Positions 1 to 6,418 of a stretch of DNA of 21,209 bases are shown here, piece after piece; position 1 is the first letter of the stretch, and every line of letters starts with the position of its first letter. Under the pieces are notes generated by a model. That model did no database searches and was not told the origin of the DNA. It saw only the letters and a program-made list of their open reading frames with translations. The position numbers were made by a program, and so were the translations under genes. Origin of the DNA: Geobacter sp. UBA6151 (GTDB taxonomy: Bacteria > Desulfobacterota > Desulfuromonadia > Geobacterales > Pseudopelobacteraceae); contig DIUT01000021.1 of the NCBI GenBank assembly GCA_002423105.1, positions 1-21,209 of the forward strand, read 5' to 3'.

Positions 1-1
1 G

Positions 2-289
2 GGCTACCGTGGCGCACGGAGCAAATTGTTCCGCAGTGCTACCGAAGCGGTGGACCGTGCGCTTAATTATGCATTCCGCGACCGTCGCGTCAAAAAGCGC
101 GATTTTCGTGCGCTCTGGATTATCCGGATCAACGCTGCTTCACGCCTGAACGGACTTTCCTACAGCAAATTCATTTTTGGTCTGAAAAAGGCGAATGTTC
201 AGATCGACCGTAAGGTTTTGGCTGATATAGCTATCAGCGACCCGAAAGGGTTTGCAGAAATTTCCGCAATGGCCAAGGCCCAGTTTTAA
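2..289 (+). CDS. rplT: 50S ribosomal protein L20, 3' part (5' end outside window)
   Basis: L20 binds 23S rRNA early in assembly of the large ribosomal subunit. The frame is open from base 2 and reads GYRGARSKLFRSATEAVDRA, continuing to AMAKAQF and a TAA stop at 287-289. The block with ALNYAFRDRRVKKRDFR and LWIIRINAA is the diagnostic core of L20. About 95 codons are visible of a protein that is usually near 117 aa, so roughly the first 20 residues are missing from the window. The TTG at base 26 is an internal leucine, not a start. In bacteria rplT normally follows infC and rpmI and precedes pheST, and pheS does follow here, which supports the call. A strong hairpin lies just downstream. Confidence 0.97.
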   Translation, partial: GYRGARSKLFRSATEAVDRALNYAFRDRRVKKRDFRALWIIRINAASRLNGLSYSKFIFGLKKANVQIDRKVLADIAISDPKGFAEISAMAKAQF

Positions 290-304
290 ATCGGGCTGAT
301 TCAT

Positions 305-345
305 GGAAAAAGGAATGGGGGCGTACGGCTCCCATTCCTTTTTCC
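305..345 (+). terminator. Terminator-like hairpin between rplT and pheS
   Basis: A perfect 15-bp stem pairs 305-319 (GGAAAAAGGAATGGG) with 331-345 across an 11-nt loop. The right arm contains CCCATTCC followed by five T, so the core is a GC-containing stem with a U run paired to an A run. It ends only 22 bases before the pheS ATG, leaving no room for a separate promoter. It should therefore act as a partial terminator, attenuator or processing site rather than a clean operon boundary. Confidence 0.75.
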
Positions 346-367
346 GTTTTACTACGAGGATACCTTT

Positions 368-1402
368 ATGCGGGAACAGTTGGAGCAGCTCAGGCTGGAA
401 GCGGTAGAGGCAGTTCGGGAAGCGGACAGTGAAGAACGCCTGAACGAGATTCGCGTGCGTTTTCTGGGGCGCAAGGGAGAGTTGACCGGTCTGATGAAGG
501 GACTTGGCGCATTGTCTCCTGAAGAGCGCCCTCTTGTAGGACAAGTGGTTAACTGTGTCAAGGCTGAGCTGGAAACCCTCCTGGAACAGGCTCTGGTGCG
601 TGAGCGCGATGCTGCCACCACACGTCGTCTGGCCACTGAGCGGGTTGATATCACGCTGCCGGGACGCAGGTTCCGTCAGGGCAGTAAACACCCGGTTACC
701 CTGGTCATTGAGGAAATTACCGAAATTTTTGCTGGTCTTGGTTTTTCCGTTGCTGAAGGGCCGGAAATTGAGCACGACTGGTACAACTTCGAAGCGCTTA
801 ACTTTCCGCCGGAACATCCTGCCCGTGACATGCAGGATACCTTTTTTGTCGAGCAGGAGATGCTGCTGCGCACCCATACTTCTCCGGTACAGATTCGCAC
901 CATGCTCAAACAGAAACCACCGGTGCGTATCATTGCTCCCGGCACTGTCTACCGTTGTGATTCAGACGCTACCCATTCTCCTATGTTTCACCAGATTGAA
1001 GGCTTAATGGTGGATAGCAAGGTTTCCTTTGCTGATCTGAAGGGGATACTGACCACCTTTACCAACCAGCTTTTCGGGCAAAAAACAGGTGTGCGGCTGC
1101 GCCCCAGCTTCTTTCCGTTCACCGAGCCGTCTGCCGAAGTCGATATTGCCTGTGTAATCTGCGGTGGCAATGGCTGCCGGGTTTGCAAGCAGAGTGGCTG
1201 GCTGGAGATTCTGGGGGCAGGCATGGTTGATCCCGAAGTGTTCCGCCATGTTGGCTACGATCCCGAGCAGATCGCCGGTTTTGCCTTTGGTATGGGCATC
1301 GAACGGATCGCCATGCTGAAGTACGGTATCAGCGACATGCGCCTTCTTTTTGAAAACGACATCAGATTTCTCAAACAGTTTCAGGGCGGTGCCACATCAT
1401 GA
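368..1402 (+). CDS. pheS: Phenylalanyl-tRNA synthetase alpha subunit
   Basis: PheS is the catalytic subunit of the alpha2beta2 phenylalanyl-tRNA synthetase, which charges tRNA-Phe in the cytoplasm. The 344-aa product begins with an alpha-helical coiled-coil arm (about residues 1-85) used for tRNA binding. The class II catalytic core follows: FAGLGFSVAEGPEIE, the HTSPVQIRTM motif, FHQIEGLMVD in the motif 2 region, and motif 3 GMGIERIAML near residue 315. Length matches the bacterial family (about 330-350). Four cysteines (CVICGGNGCRVC) lie in the region before motif 3. The start at 368 follows ACGAGGA (354-360) at suitable spacing. The TGA stop overlaps the pheT ATG (ATGA at 1399-1402), indicating coupled translation. 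Confidence 0.97.
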   Translation: MREQLEQLRLEAVEAVREADSEERLNEIRVRFLGRKGELTGLMKGLGALSPEERPLVGQVVNCVKAELETLLEQALVRERDAATTRRLATERVDITLPGRRFRQGSKHPVTLVIEEITEIFAGLGFSVAEGPEIEHDWYNFEALNFPPEHPARDMQDTFFVEQEMLLRTHTSPVQIRTMLKQKPPVRIIAPGTVYRCDSDATHSPMFHQIEGLMVDSKVSFADLKGILTTFTNQLFGQKTGVRLRPSFFPFTEPSAEVDIACVICGGNGCRVCKQSGWLEILGAGMVDPEVFRHVGYDPEQIAGFAFGMGIERIAMLKYGISDMRLLFENDIRFLKQFQGGATS

Positions 1403-3807
1403 AAGTAACGTACAACTGGCTGAATGAGTTTGTTGATTTTGACCTGTCTGCTTCAGAGCTGGGTGATCTGTTGACCATGCTGGGGCTGGAGGTCGAAGGG
1501 GTGGAGCATCTTGGTGGTGACTTGGATGAGGTGGTTGTTGCCAGGGTGGTTGAAAAGAACCAGCATCCCAATGCCGACAAACTATCCCTCTGCAAGGTTG
1601 ATGACGGACGTGGCGAACTGTTTTCTGTGGTTTGTGGCGCACAGAATTTCAAGCAGGGGGACACCGTGGCCCTGGCCCGGATCGGGGCTGTGCTGCCGGG
1701 GGATTTTAAAATCAAGCGTTCAAAGATCCGCGGAGAAGAATCGTTCGGCATGCTCTGCTCGGAAAAGGAACTGGGGCTTGCGGATGAGAGCGAAGGCATC
1801 ATGGTGCTGTCGGAGGAGTTGCCCTTGGGGCAACCGCTTTTTGATGCGCTGAAGATCAAGGACACCGTATTTGAGATCGGCTTGACTCCCAACCGTGCCG
1901 ATTGCTTGAGCGTTATCGGCATTGCGCGGGAAATTGCCGCCAAACTGGGCCGGAAGGTCAAGTACCCGGTCGTAACCCAGCCGGAAGATGGCGAGCCGGT
2001 TCACCAAAAAATCAAAGTAACCATTCAGGACCCGTCCGGCTGTCCCCGTTATGCTGCACGCTATATAAGCGGCTGTTCCATAGGACCATCACCCGTCTGG
2101 CTGGTCAACCGGCTGAAGGCTGTGGGGGTCCGTTCAATCAACAATGCGGTGGATATCACCAACCTGATCATGCTGGAGATGGGACAACCGCTCCATGCTT
2201 TTGATTATAGCCGGATTGTTGGCAGCCAGATCATTGTGCGCCGGGCAGAGGAAGGTGAGCCGTTCTTCACCCTGGATAATCAAGAGCGAAAATTGACGGC
2301 AGACGATCTGGTAATCTGTGACAAAGAAAAGCCGGTTGCACTGGCCGGCATCATGGGTGGTTTGAACTCTGAAATTGCCGATGAAACCAGCGATATTTTA
2401 TTGGAGAGCGCTTATTTTAACCCTCCTGTTATACGCAAAACCGGCAAACGTCTGGGGCTGCACACCGAATCGTCCCACCGCTTCGAGCGGGGTATTGACA
2501 TTGAGATGGCGCCAAAAGCGCTTGATCGCGCTGCCGTACTAATTGCCCAGCTAACTGGCGGCAAGATGGCAAACGGACAGGTTGACGCCTATCCTGCGCC
2601 GCGCAAGCGGGTTGAAATCACCTTCCGGCCAGACCGGGCCAATGAAATGCTGGGACTGCATCTGCCCAGCGACCGGATGGCTGATCTGTTCAGAAATCTT
2701 GAATTCAGCGTTATCCCGACGGCCAATGGCACCTTTCAGGTCTGTATACCCAGCTTCAGAGGTGATATTGAGCGTGAAATTGATCTGATCGAAGAAATTT
2801 GTCGCTTGAACGGTTTCGATCAGATTCCTGCTACGCTGCCGGTTGCCCAGGTGGTTTCCGAGCGTCCGTCCCTGCATCAGATTCTTCAGCGTCAGGTGCG
2901 CGACTGTCTGGTGTCCGCAGGAATGAATGAAATTGTTACTTTTAGTTTTATCGGTCCGGAGGCTGCTGACCGGCTGCTGCTTGCCGCCGATGACAGCCGC
3001 AGAAACAGCATCGCGCTCTGCAATCCTCTGGCTCAGGAACAGTCGGTCATGCGTACGACCCTGCTGCCCGGCCTGCTTGAAACCGCAAGCAGGAACATGA
3101 GCTTCAGAAACCTTGATCTGGCTCTCTTTGAACTCAGAAGGATCTATCTGCCAAACAACGGTGAGGAAATGCCCCGGGAGCCGCTCTTTTGTGCAGGCCT
3201 GATCAGCGGCAGCAGAGAAGAGGCCAGTTGGTGCCATGGTACGCAGCCGGTGGATTTTTTCGATGCCAAGGGTATTGTGGAATCCATTCTGGAATTGGCC
3301 AAGGTTGAACATACCTGCTGGTCACCGGAAGCTCCGGAACCGTTTCATCATCCGGGCAAGGCTGCCCGTTTCAGTGTTGGTGGTGTTTCGCTGGGAAGTG
3401 TCGGCGAGATCCATCCGGTGGTGCTGCACAATTACGGCATAGACTATCCGGTGTTTTATTTTGAACTGAACTTTGAAGAGTTGGTACGTCTGGCAGGCGC
3501 ACAGAAAAAGATCATTCCGCCCTCGCGCTATCCGGACAGCGTTCGTGACCTGGCGCTTCTACTGGACAGGGCCAGGCCGATTTCGGAGCTGATTGATTGT
3601 GTCAATGGCTTGCGTCTGAAGGAGTTGGAAGAGGTTTCCATCTTTGATCTGTATCAGGGTGACCGGATTCCGGCGGACAGCAAGAGTGTGGCGCTGCGCT
3701 TGCGCTACCGTTCCAACGAACGAACTCTGACTGACGAAGAAGTTCAGAAGCTGCATCAGAAAGTGGTGGATGCCACGACCCAGAAGCTTGGGGCCACGGT
3801 ACGCTAA
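1399..3807 (+). CDS. pheT: Phenylalanyl-tRNA synthetase beta subunit
   Basis: PheT pairs with PheS and carries the tRNA-recognition and editing modules. The 802-aa product has the family's domain order. An EMAP/tRNA-binding OB-fold spans about residues 40-150 (HPNADKLSLCKVD, VVCGAQNF, RGEESFGMLCSEKELG). B3/B4 editing is around 210-385 (VGVRSINNAVDITNLIM, LAGIMGG). B5 is around 400-475. A catalytic-like core with RNMSFRNLDLALFELRRIY follows. A C-terminal FDX-ACB anticodon-binding domain covers roughly the last 95 residues (PPSRYPDSVRDLALLLD ... LRLRYRSNERTLTDEEV). Length is normal. It overlaps pheS by 4 bp and is the last gene of its operon, since the next gene is convergent. Confidence 0.97.
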   Translation: MKVTYNWLNEFVDFDLSASELGDLLTMLGLEVEGVEHLGGDLDEVVVARVVEKNQHPNADKLSLCKVDDGRGELFSVVCGAQNFKQGDTVALARIGAVLPGDFKIKRSKIRGEESFGMLCSEKELGLADESEGIMVLSEELPLGQPLFDALKIKDTVFEIGLTPNRADCLSVIGIAREIAAKLGRKVKYPVVTQPEDGEPVHQKIKVTIQDPSGCPRYAARYISGCSIGPSPVWLVNRLKAVGVRSINNAVDITNLIMLEMGQPLHAFDYSRIVGSQIIVRRAEEGEPFFTLDNQERKLTADDLVICDKEKPVALAGIMGGLNSEIADETSDILLESAYFNPPVIRKTGKRLGLHTESSHRFERGIDIEMAPKALDRAAVLIAQLTGGKMANGQVDAYPAPRKRVEITFRPDRANEMLGLHLPSDRMADLFRNLEFSVIPTANGTFQVCIPSFRGDIEREIDLIEEICRLNGFDQIPATLPVAQVVSERPSLHQILQRQVRDCLVSAGMNEIVTFSFIGPEAADRLLLAADDSRRNSIALCNPLAQEQSVMRTTLLPGLLETASRNMSFRNLDLALFELRRIYLPNNGEEMPREPLFCAGLISGSREEASWCHGTQPVDFFDAKGIVESILELAKVEHTCWSPEAPEPFHHPGKAARFSVGGVSLGSVGEIHPVVLHNYGIDYPVFYFELNFEELVRLAGAQKKIIPPSRYPDSVRDLALLLDRARPISELIDCVNGLRLKELEEVSIFDLYQGDRIPADSKSVALRLRYRSNERTLTDEEVQKLHQKVVDATTQKLGATVR

Positions 3808-3817
3808 AGGAGATGTT

Positions 3818-3850
3818 GCCGACCAGGGCGGATTTACCGCCGTGGTCGGC
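3818..3850. terminator. Hairpin between convergent pheT and PilZ genes
   Basis: GCCGACCAGGGCGG (3818-3831) pairs with 3837-3850 with one mismatch over 14 bp and a 5-nt loop. It starts 11 bases after the pheT stop and ends 20 bases from the stop of the convergent PilZ gene. No T run follows on either strand, so it is a weak intrinsic terminator or an mRNA 3'-end stabiliser. Its position between two converging genes suits a shared transcript end. Confidence 0.5.
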
Positions 3851-3869
3851 ATAGCGATAATTGTGATAA

Positions 3870-5000
3870 TCATGGTTTGCCGTTGATCCGGCCCATCTTT
3901 TTGAGATACTCCATAAAACCCTTGTCAAAAATCAGCTCGATCTCGTTTTTTGGGCGATTTTCCGTATAGTTGATAAAATAGACGACGATAAAGGTCAGAG
4001 CAGTCAGAGCCATCACACCAATGATTGCCTGTGTAATACGCCGCTTGATTATTGTTGCTTTGTCAGCCAGTACCTCATTTTCAGGCCGCTCACGGAGCAT
4101 GTAGTGCTCCCGCATCATACGGATCCGCTTTAACTGTACGTTGGATATGTAAGTAACCAGCGCATCCCGTTCCCGCTCATCAATCCATAAAAAGTGAAAA
4201 CCGGTATTGTAGGTGGGGCGGTTGAACTGTTTTTCCGCCGCCAAATTCTCTCTGGAAAAGACCACCTTGCATACGGCGTCAATAATCTTGGGGCCAGATT
4301 CCAGCGGCACATAAATTTCCACCGGAACCAGATCGTCCTCGGCAAACTGGTGGTGCAGCAGAATGCGGATACCCCCGCCGCTGATGTTTGCAGCAAGGGG
4401 AATGACATCGTCCCAGCTGTGGTCCAGTCCGTCATCCTCTTCAACTACTTCGTCGTCATCCTCTTTGCTGTTGCGTAAATCCTCCCCGGTCAGTTCCTCG
4501 TCGGGCTGTTCTTCATGGCGCATATCCCGCAGGCGTTCCCAAGGCTTTTTCTCCCGTTCTTTCTGTTCCTTTTCCGCAGCAAGGCGTGCTTCGCGTTTTT
4601 CTTTCCAGGCGATTTTCAGTGCTGTTTCGCTTTTTTCGCTCGTAATGAAGTAGCGGATCGGTAGAAAAGCGTCAATGCGGTAGAACTCGCGCAGTTCGTT
4701 GGAAACAATCTCGCCGATCAGGCGCAGAATTATTTCGCGCTGGAATCCTTCGGCAACAATGATGCCGCGACAGGAATAGCCTGAGTCATCGGAACCGACA
4801 CGCAGATCCATAATGGAGCCGGTGGAAAGCCTGACGCCTGCAGGCAGCTCATCTCGGGAAAGTTGGAGTGTGACCAGATCTTCATCAATGCTGCTGATGA
4901 TGGCCCAATCACGGAAGATATCACCCTGAGGCACCGGAATGGCGACGTTGACTTTTTTGGCGACCGGGAAGTGCTGCTGGTATGTTTTGAAATCACTCAT
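3870..5000 (-). CDS. PilZ-domain protein with C-terminal membrane anchor
   Basis: PilZ domains usually bind cyclic di-GMP. The 376-aa product has an N-terminal beta-rich region (about 10-100) like the YcgR-type N domain. RxxxR follows in REFYR (104-108), and NxSxxG in NISGGG (205-210); both are c-di-GMP contact motifs of PilZ. They are normally about 25-35 residues apart. Here about 85 residues of charged sequence lie between, basic then very acidic (KEDDDEVVEEDDG, about 179-191). The rest of the PilZ barrel runs to about 290. One transmembrane helix (about 323-342, ITQAIIGVMALTALTFIVVY) precedes a short tail. The start overlaps the upstream DUF1858 stop by 4 bp, so the two are co-transcribed. 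Binding of c-di-GMP is inferred from motifs; the output is unknown. Confidence 0.8.
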   Translation of the reverse strand: MSDFKTYQQHFPVAKKVNVAIPVPQGDIFRDWAIISSIDEDLVTLQLSRDELPAGVRLSTGSIMDLRVGSDDSGYSCRGIIVAEGFQREIILRLIGEIVSNELREFYRIDAFLPIRYFITSEKSETALKIAWKEKREARLAAEKEQKEREKKPWERLRDMRHEEQPDEELTGEDLRNSKEDDDEVVEEDDGLDHSWDDVIPLAANISGGGIRILLHHQFAEDDLVPVEIYVPLESGPKIIDAVCKVVFSRENLAAEKQFNRPTYNTGFHFLWIDERERDALVTYISNVQLKRIRMMREHYMLRERPENEVLADKATIIKRRITQAIIGVMALTALTFIVVYFINYTENRPKNEIELIFDKGFMEYLKKMGRINGKP

Positions 5001-5197
5001 GCGTTGGGATGTGCCACGCTGTTCAGTTCTTCCAACAGTGTGTCTATTGAGATGTTGTGGATGTCGGCACCATGTTCAAGGGTCTCAAGGTCAGCGATCT
5101 GGCATTCCAGGCATTCCAGGCGATGACGGGAAAATACCTTGATCGTAGCGGGATGTTGTCTGATGATGTCGCCAATTTTCATCTCTTTGGTAATCAT
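4997..5197 (-). CDS. DUF1858 family protein (hybrid-cluster-protein-associated redox disulfide domain)
   Basis: A 66-aa protein of the DUF1858 family, small domains found alone or fused to hybrid-cluster or ScdA-type proteins. The pattern MKIGDIIRQHPATIKVFSRH followed by a CxxC pair (CLEC in RLECLECQIADLETL, about residues 29-32) is typical and suggests a redox-active disulfide. The ATG at 5197 is preceded by GGGAG at 6-nt spacing. A near-consensus promoter lies upstream at 5227-5255. The stop overlaps the start of the PilZ gene (ATGA), so this is the first gene of a two-gene operon. The function is not established; the family name comes from sequence pattern alone. Confidence 0.8.
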   Translation of the reverse strand: MITKEMKIGDIIRQHPATIKVFSRHRLECLECQIADLETLEHGADIHNISIDTLLEELNSVAHPNA

Positions 5198-5226
5198 GTC
5201 TCACTCCCGGAATAGGTTTGCTCTGT

Positions 5227-5255
5227 ATTACAATCTGTGGGGTCGCGCCTGTCAA
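5227..5255 (-). promoter_or_regulatory. Sigma70-type promoter of the DUF1858-PilZ operon
   Basis: Read on the minus strand: TTGACA (5255-5250), a 17-bp spacer, then TGTAAT (5232-5227). The -35 is perfect and the -10 matches 5 of 6. It lies about 30 bases upstream of the DUF1858 ATG. Confidence 0.75.
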
Positions 5256-5286
5256 CTGAAAACTGATGTCCGTCCGATGTTATTCC

Positions 5287-5323
5287 GTTGCAACGACGGC
5301 CTGCGGCTGGGTTGCAATGATGG
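5287..5323. repeat. Pair of 13-bp direct repeats upstream of ppnP
   Basis: GTTGCAACGACGG (5287-5299) is followed by GTTGCAATGATGG (5311-5323). They match at 11 of 13 positions and are 24 bp apart start to start. They end just before the ppnP -35 at 5327, which is where an activator or repressor would bind. The first copy contains the palindrome GTTGCAAC. Confidence 0.35.
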
Positions 5324-5326
5324 TTT

Positions 5327-5355
5327 TTGCAGGACGCACGAGCTACAAGTATGGT
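5327..5355 (+). promoter_or_regulatory. Sigma70-type promoter of ppnP
   Basis: TTGCAG (5327-5332), a 17-bp spacer, and TATGGT (5350-5355), about 40 bases upstream of the ppnP ATG. It is divergent from the DUF1858 promoter, with about 70 bp between the two -35 boxes. Confidence 0.6.
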
Positions 5356-5394
5356 AGCATGCACCACCAATAACCTGAAAGGAGTGTTGTAACC

Positions 5395-5709
5395 ATGTCT
5401 GAATTTACCAATGTCACTGTTGTTCGTGAAGCAAATATCTACTTTAACGGGGCGGTTGCCAGCCATACCGTGCTGTTTGCCGACGGCACCAAAAAGACCC
5501 TGGGAGTAATGCAGCCTGGTGAGTATACCTTCAATACCGGCGCTGCCGAACTGATGGAAATCCTCTCCGGTGAACTGGATCTACAGATGGCCGGAGAAAA
5601 CGGCTGGCGCCGGATCGGCGGGGGTCAGTCCTTTGAAGTGCCTGCCAACTCCTCCTTTACCATGAAGGTGCAGACGGTTTCCGATTACTGCTGTTCGTTC
5701 CTGGCCTGA
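5395..5709 (+). CDS. ppnP: Pyrimidine/purine nucleoside phosphorylase (DUF1255/YaiE family)
   Basis: PpnP-family enzymes cleave several purine and pyrimidine nucleosides with phosphate, giving the free base and ribose-1-phosphate. The 104-aa product matches the small cupin family in length (about 94-105) and pattern: NVTVVREANIYFNGAVASHTV, then DGTKKTLGVMQPGEYTFNT, LMEILSGELDLQ, and the cupin end GGQSFEVPANSSFTMKV. AAAGGAG lies 10 bases before the ATG. It is monocistronic, with its own promoter and a strong terminator after it. Recognition is by the conserved family pattern; activity is inferred from the family. Confidence 0.9.
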   Translation: MSEFTNVTVVREANIYFNGAVASHTVLFADGTKKTLGVMQPGEYTFNTGAAELMEILSGELDLQMAGENGWRRIGGGQSFEVPANSSFTMKVQTVSDYCCSFLA

Positions 5710-5730
5710 ACATAAGCGTTCTGTTCCAAG

Positions 5731-5772
5731 CGTAAAAAAGGCGGTGACTGTGACGGTCCCGCCTTTTTTGCG
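5731..5772. terminator. Rho-independent terminator after ppnP
   Basis: CGTAAAAAAGGCGG (5731-5744) pairs with CCGCCTTTTTTGCG (5759-5772) with a single T-G pair and a 14-nt loop. A U run lies in the arm on either strand, so it can work in both directions. Confidence 0.8.
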
Positions 5773-5789
5773 TCATTTTCAGCCGATAC

Positions 5790-5870
5790 TTACTGATCCG
5801 CAGCGGGCGACTTGGCAAGCCAGCCGACATAGGTGAGCCAGAGGCCAATCGTCTGAGTGTAGATGATTCA
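5790..5870 (-). pseudogene. Possible remnant of a membrane-protein C-terminus
   Basis: On the minus strand 25 codons ending in TAA (5792-5790) read as a hydrophobic tail, with the stretch TIGLWLTYVGWLAKSP followed by AADQ and a stop. It is directly followed by the terminator at 5731-5772 in the correct orientation. Immediately upstream the frame is closed by TGA (5870-5868), so no whole gene is present. It could be a decayed gene end left between ppnP and yjbQ, or chance. No family recognised. Confidence 0.22.
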
Positions 5871-5907
5871 CTCTGTGCTCTTCAGGCAACCAACGGGGAA
5901 TGACACC

Positions 5908-6309
5908 ATGACATCAACCACAGAAATTACTGTATCCACAAAGCGGCGCAGCCAGTTCATCAGCATTACCGATAGAATTGCCGGGCTTGTCGGCACAAAT
6001 AACTGGCAGGACGGCATCGTTACCATCTTTGTGCCGCATACCACCGCCGGGGTAACCATCAATGAAAATGCCGACCCTGATGTGGCGCGGGATATGGAGT
6101 GGTTCAGCGACGAGCTGGTGCCCCAGAGCAGCCGCTTCCGACACAGCGAGGGCAATTCTGACGCCCACATCAAGGCCAGTTTCTACGGTTCTTCGGTACA
6201 AGTGATCGTCAGGAACGGCAGGCTGTGGCTGGGCACCTGGCAGGGGATTTACTTCTGCGAGTTTGATGGTCCGCGGGAGCGGAAGGTGTATCTGGCCTTT
6301 ACATCGTAA
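5908..6309 (+). CDS. yjbQ: YjbQ/UPF0047 family protein
   Basis: Members of this family are small trimeric proteins. Some have weak thiamine-phosphate-synthase activity, but the physiological role is not settled. The family signatures are present: VPHTTAGVTINENADPDV, HIKASFYGSSVQVIV, and the C-terminal block LGTWQGIYFCEFDGPRERKV, with conserved His, Glu and Asp residues. I chose ATG 5908 (133 aa), which is preceded by GGGGAA and gives the usual family length. An in-frame ATG at 5863 would add 15 residues unlike the family and has no clear ribosome binding site. The gene stands alone between a terminator and the next promoter. Confidence 0.88.
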   Translation: MTSTTEITVSTKRRSQFISITDRIAGLVGTNNWQDGIVTIFVPHTTAGVTINENADPDVARDMEWFSDELVPQSSRFRHSEGNSDAHIKASFYGSSVQVIVRNGRLWLGTWQGIYFCEFDGPRERKVYLAFTS

Positions 6310-6350
6310 CTGAAACGGCAATAGAAGGCGCATGAAGCAGATTCAGTGAT

Positions 6351-6378
6351 TTGACGAAACAGAAAGTCGCGTTACACT
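6351..6378 (+). promoter_or_regulatory. Likely promoter of the multiheme cytochrome gene
   Basis: TTGACG (6351-6356), a 16-bp spacer, then TACACT (6373-6378), 40 bases before the ATG at 6419. A strong ribosome binding site (AAGGGGGG) precedes the ATG. Confidence 0.55.
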
Positions 6379-6418
6379 ATGTAGTAACTTTGCATAACAG
6401 TTTTGAAGGGGGGATGCG

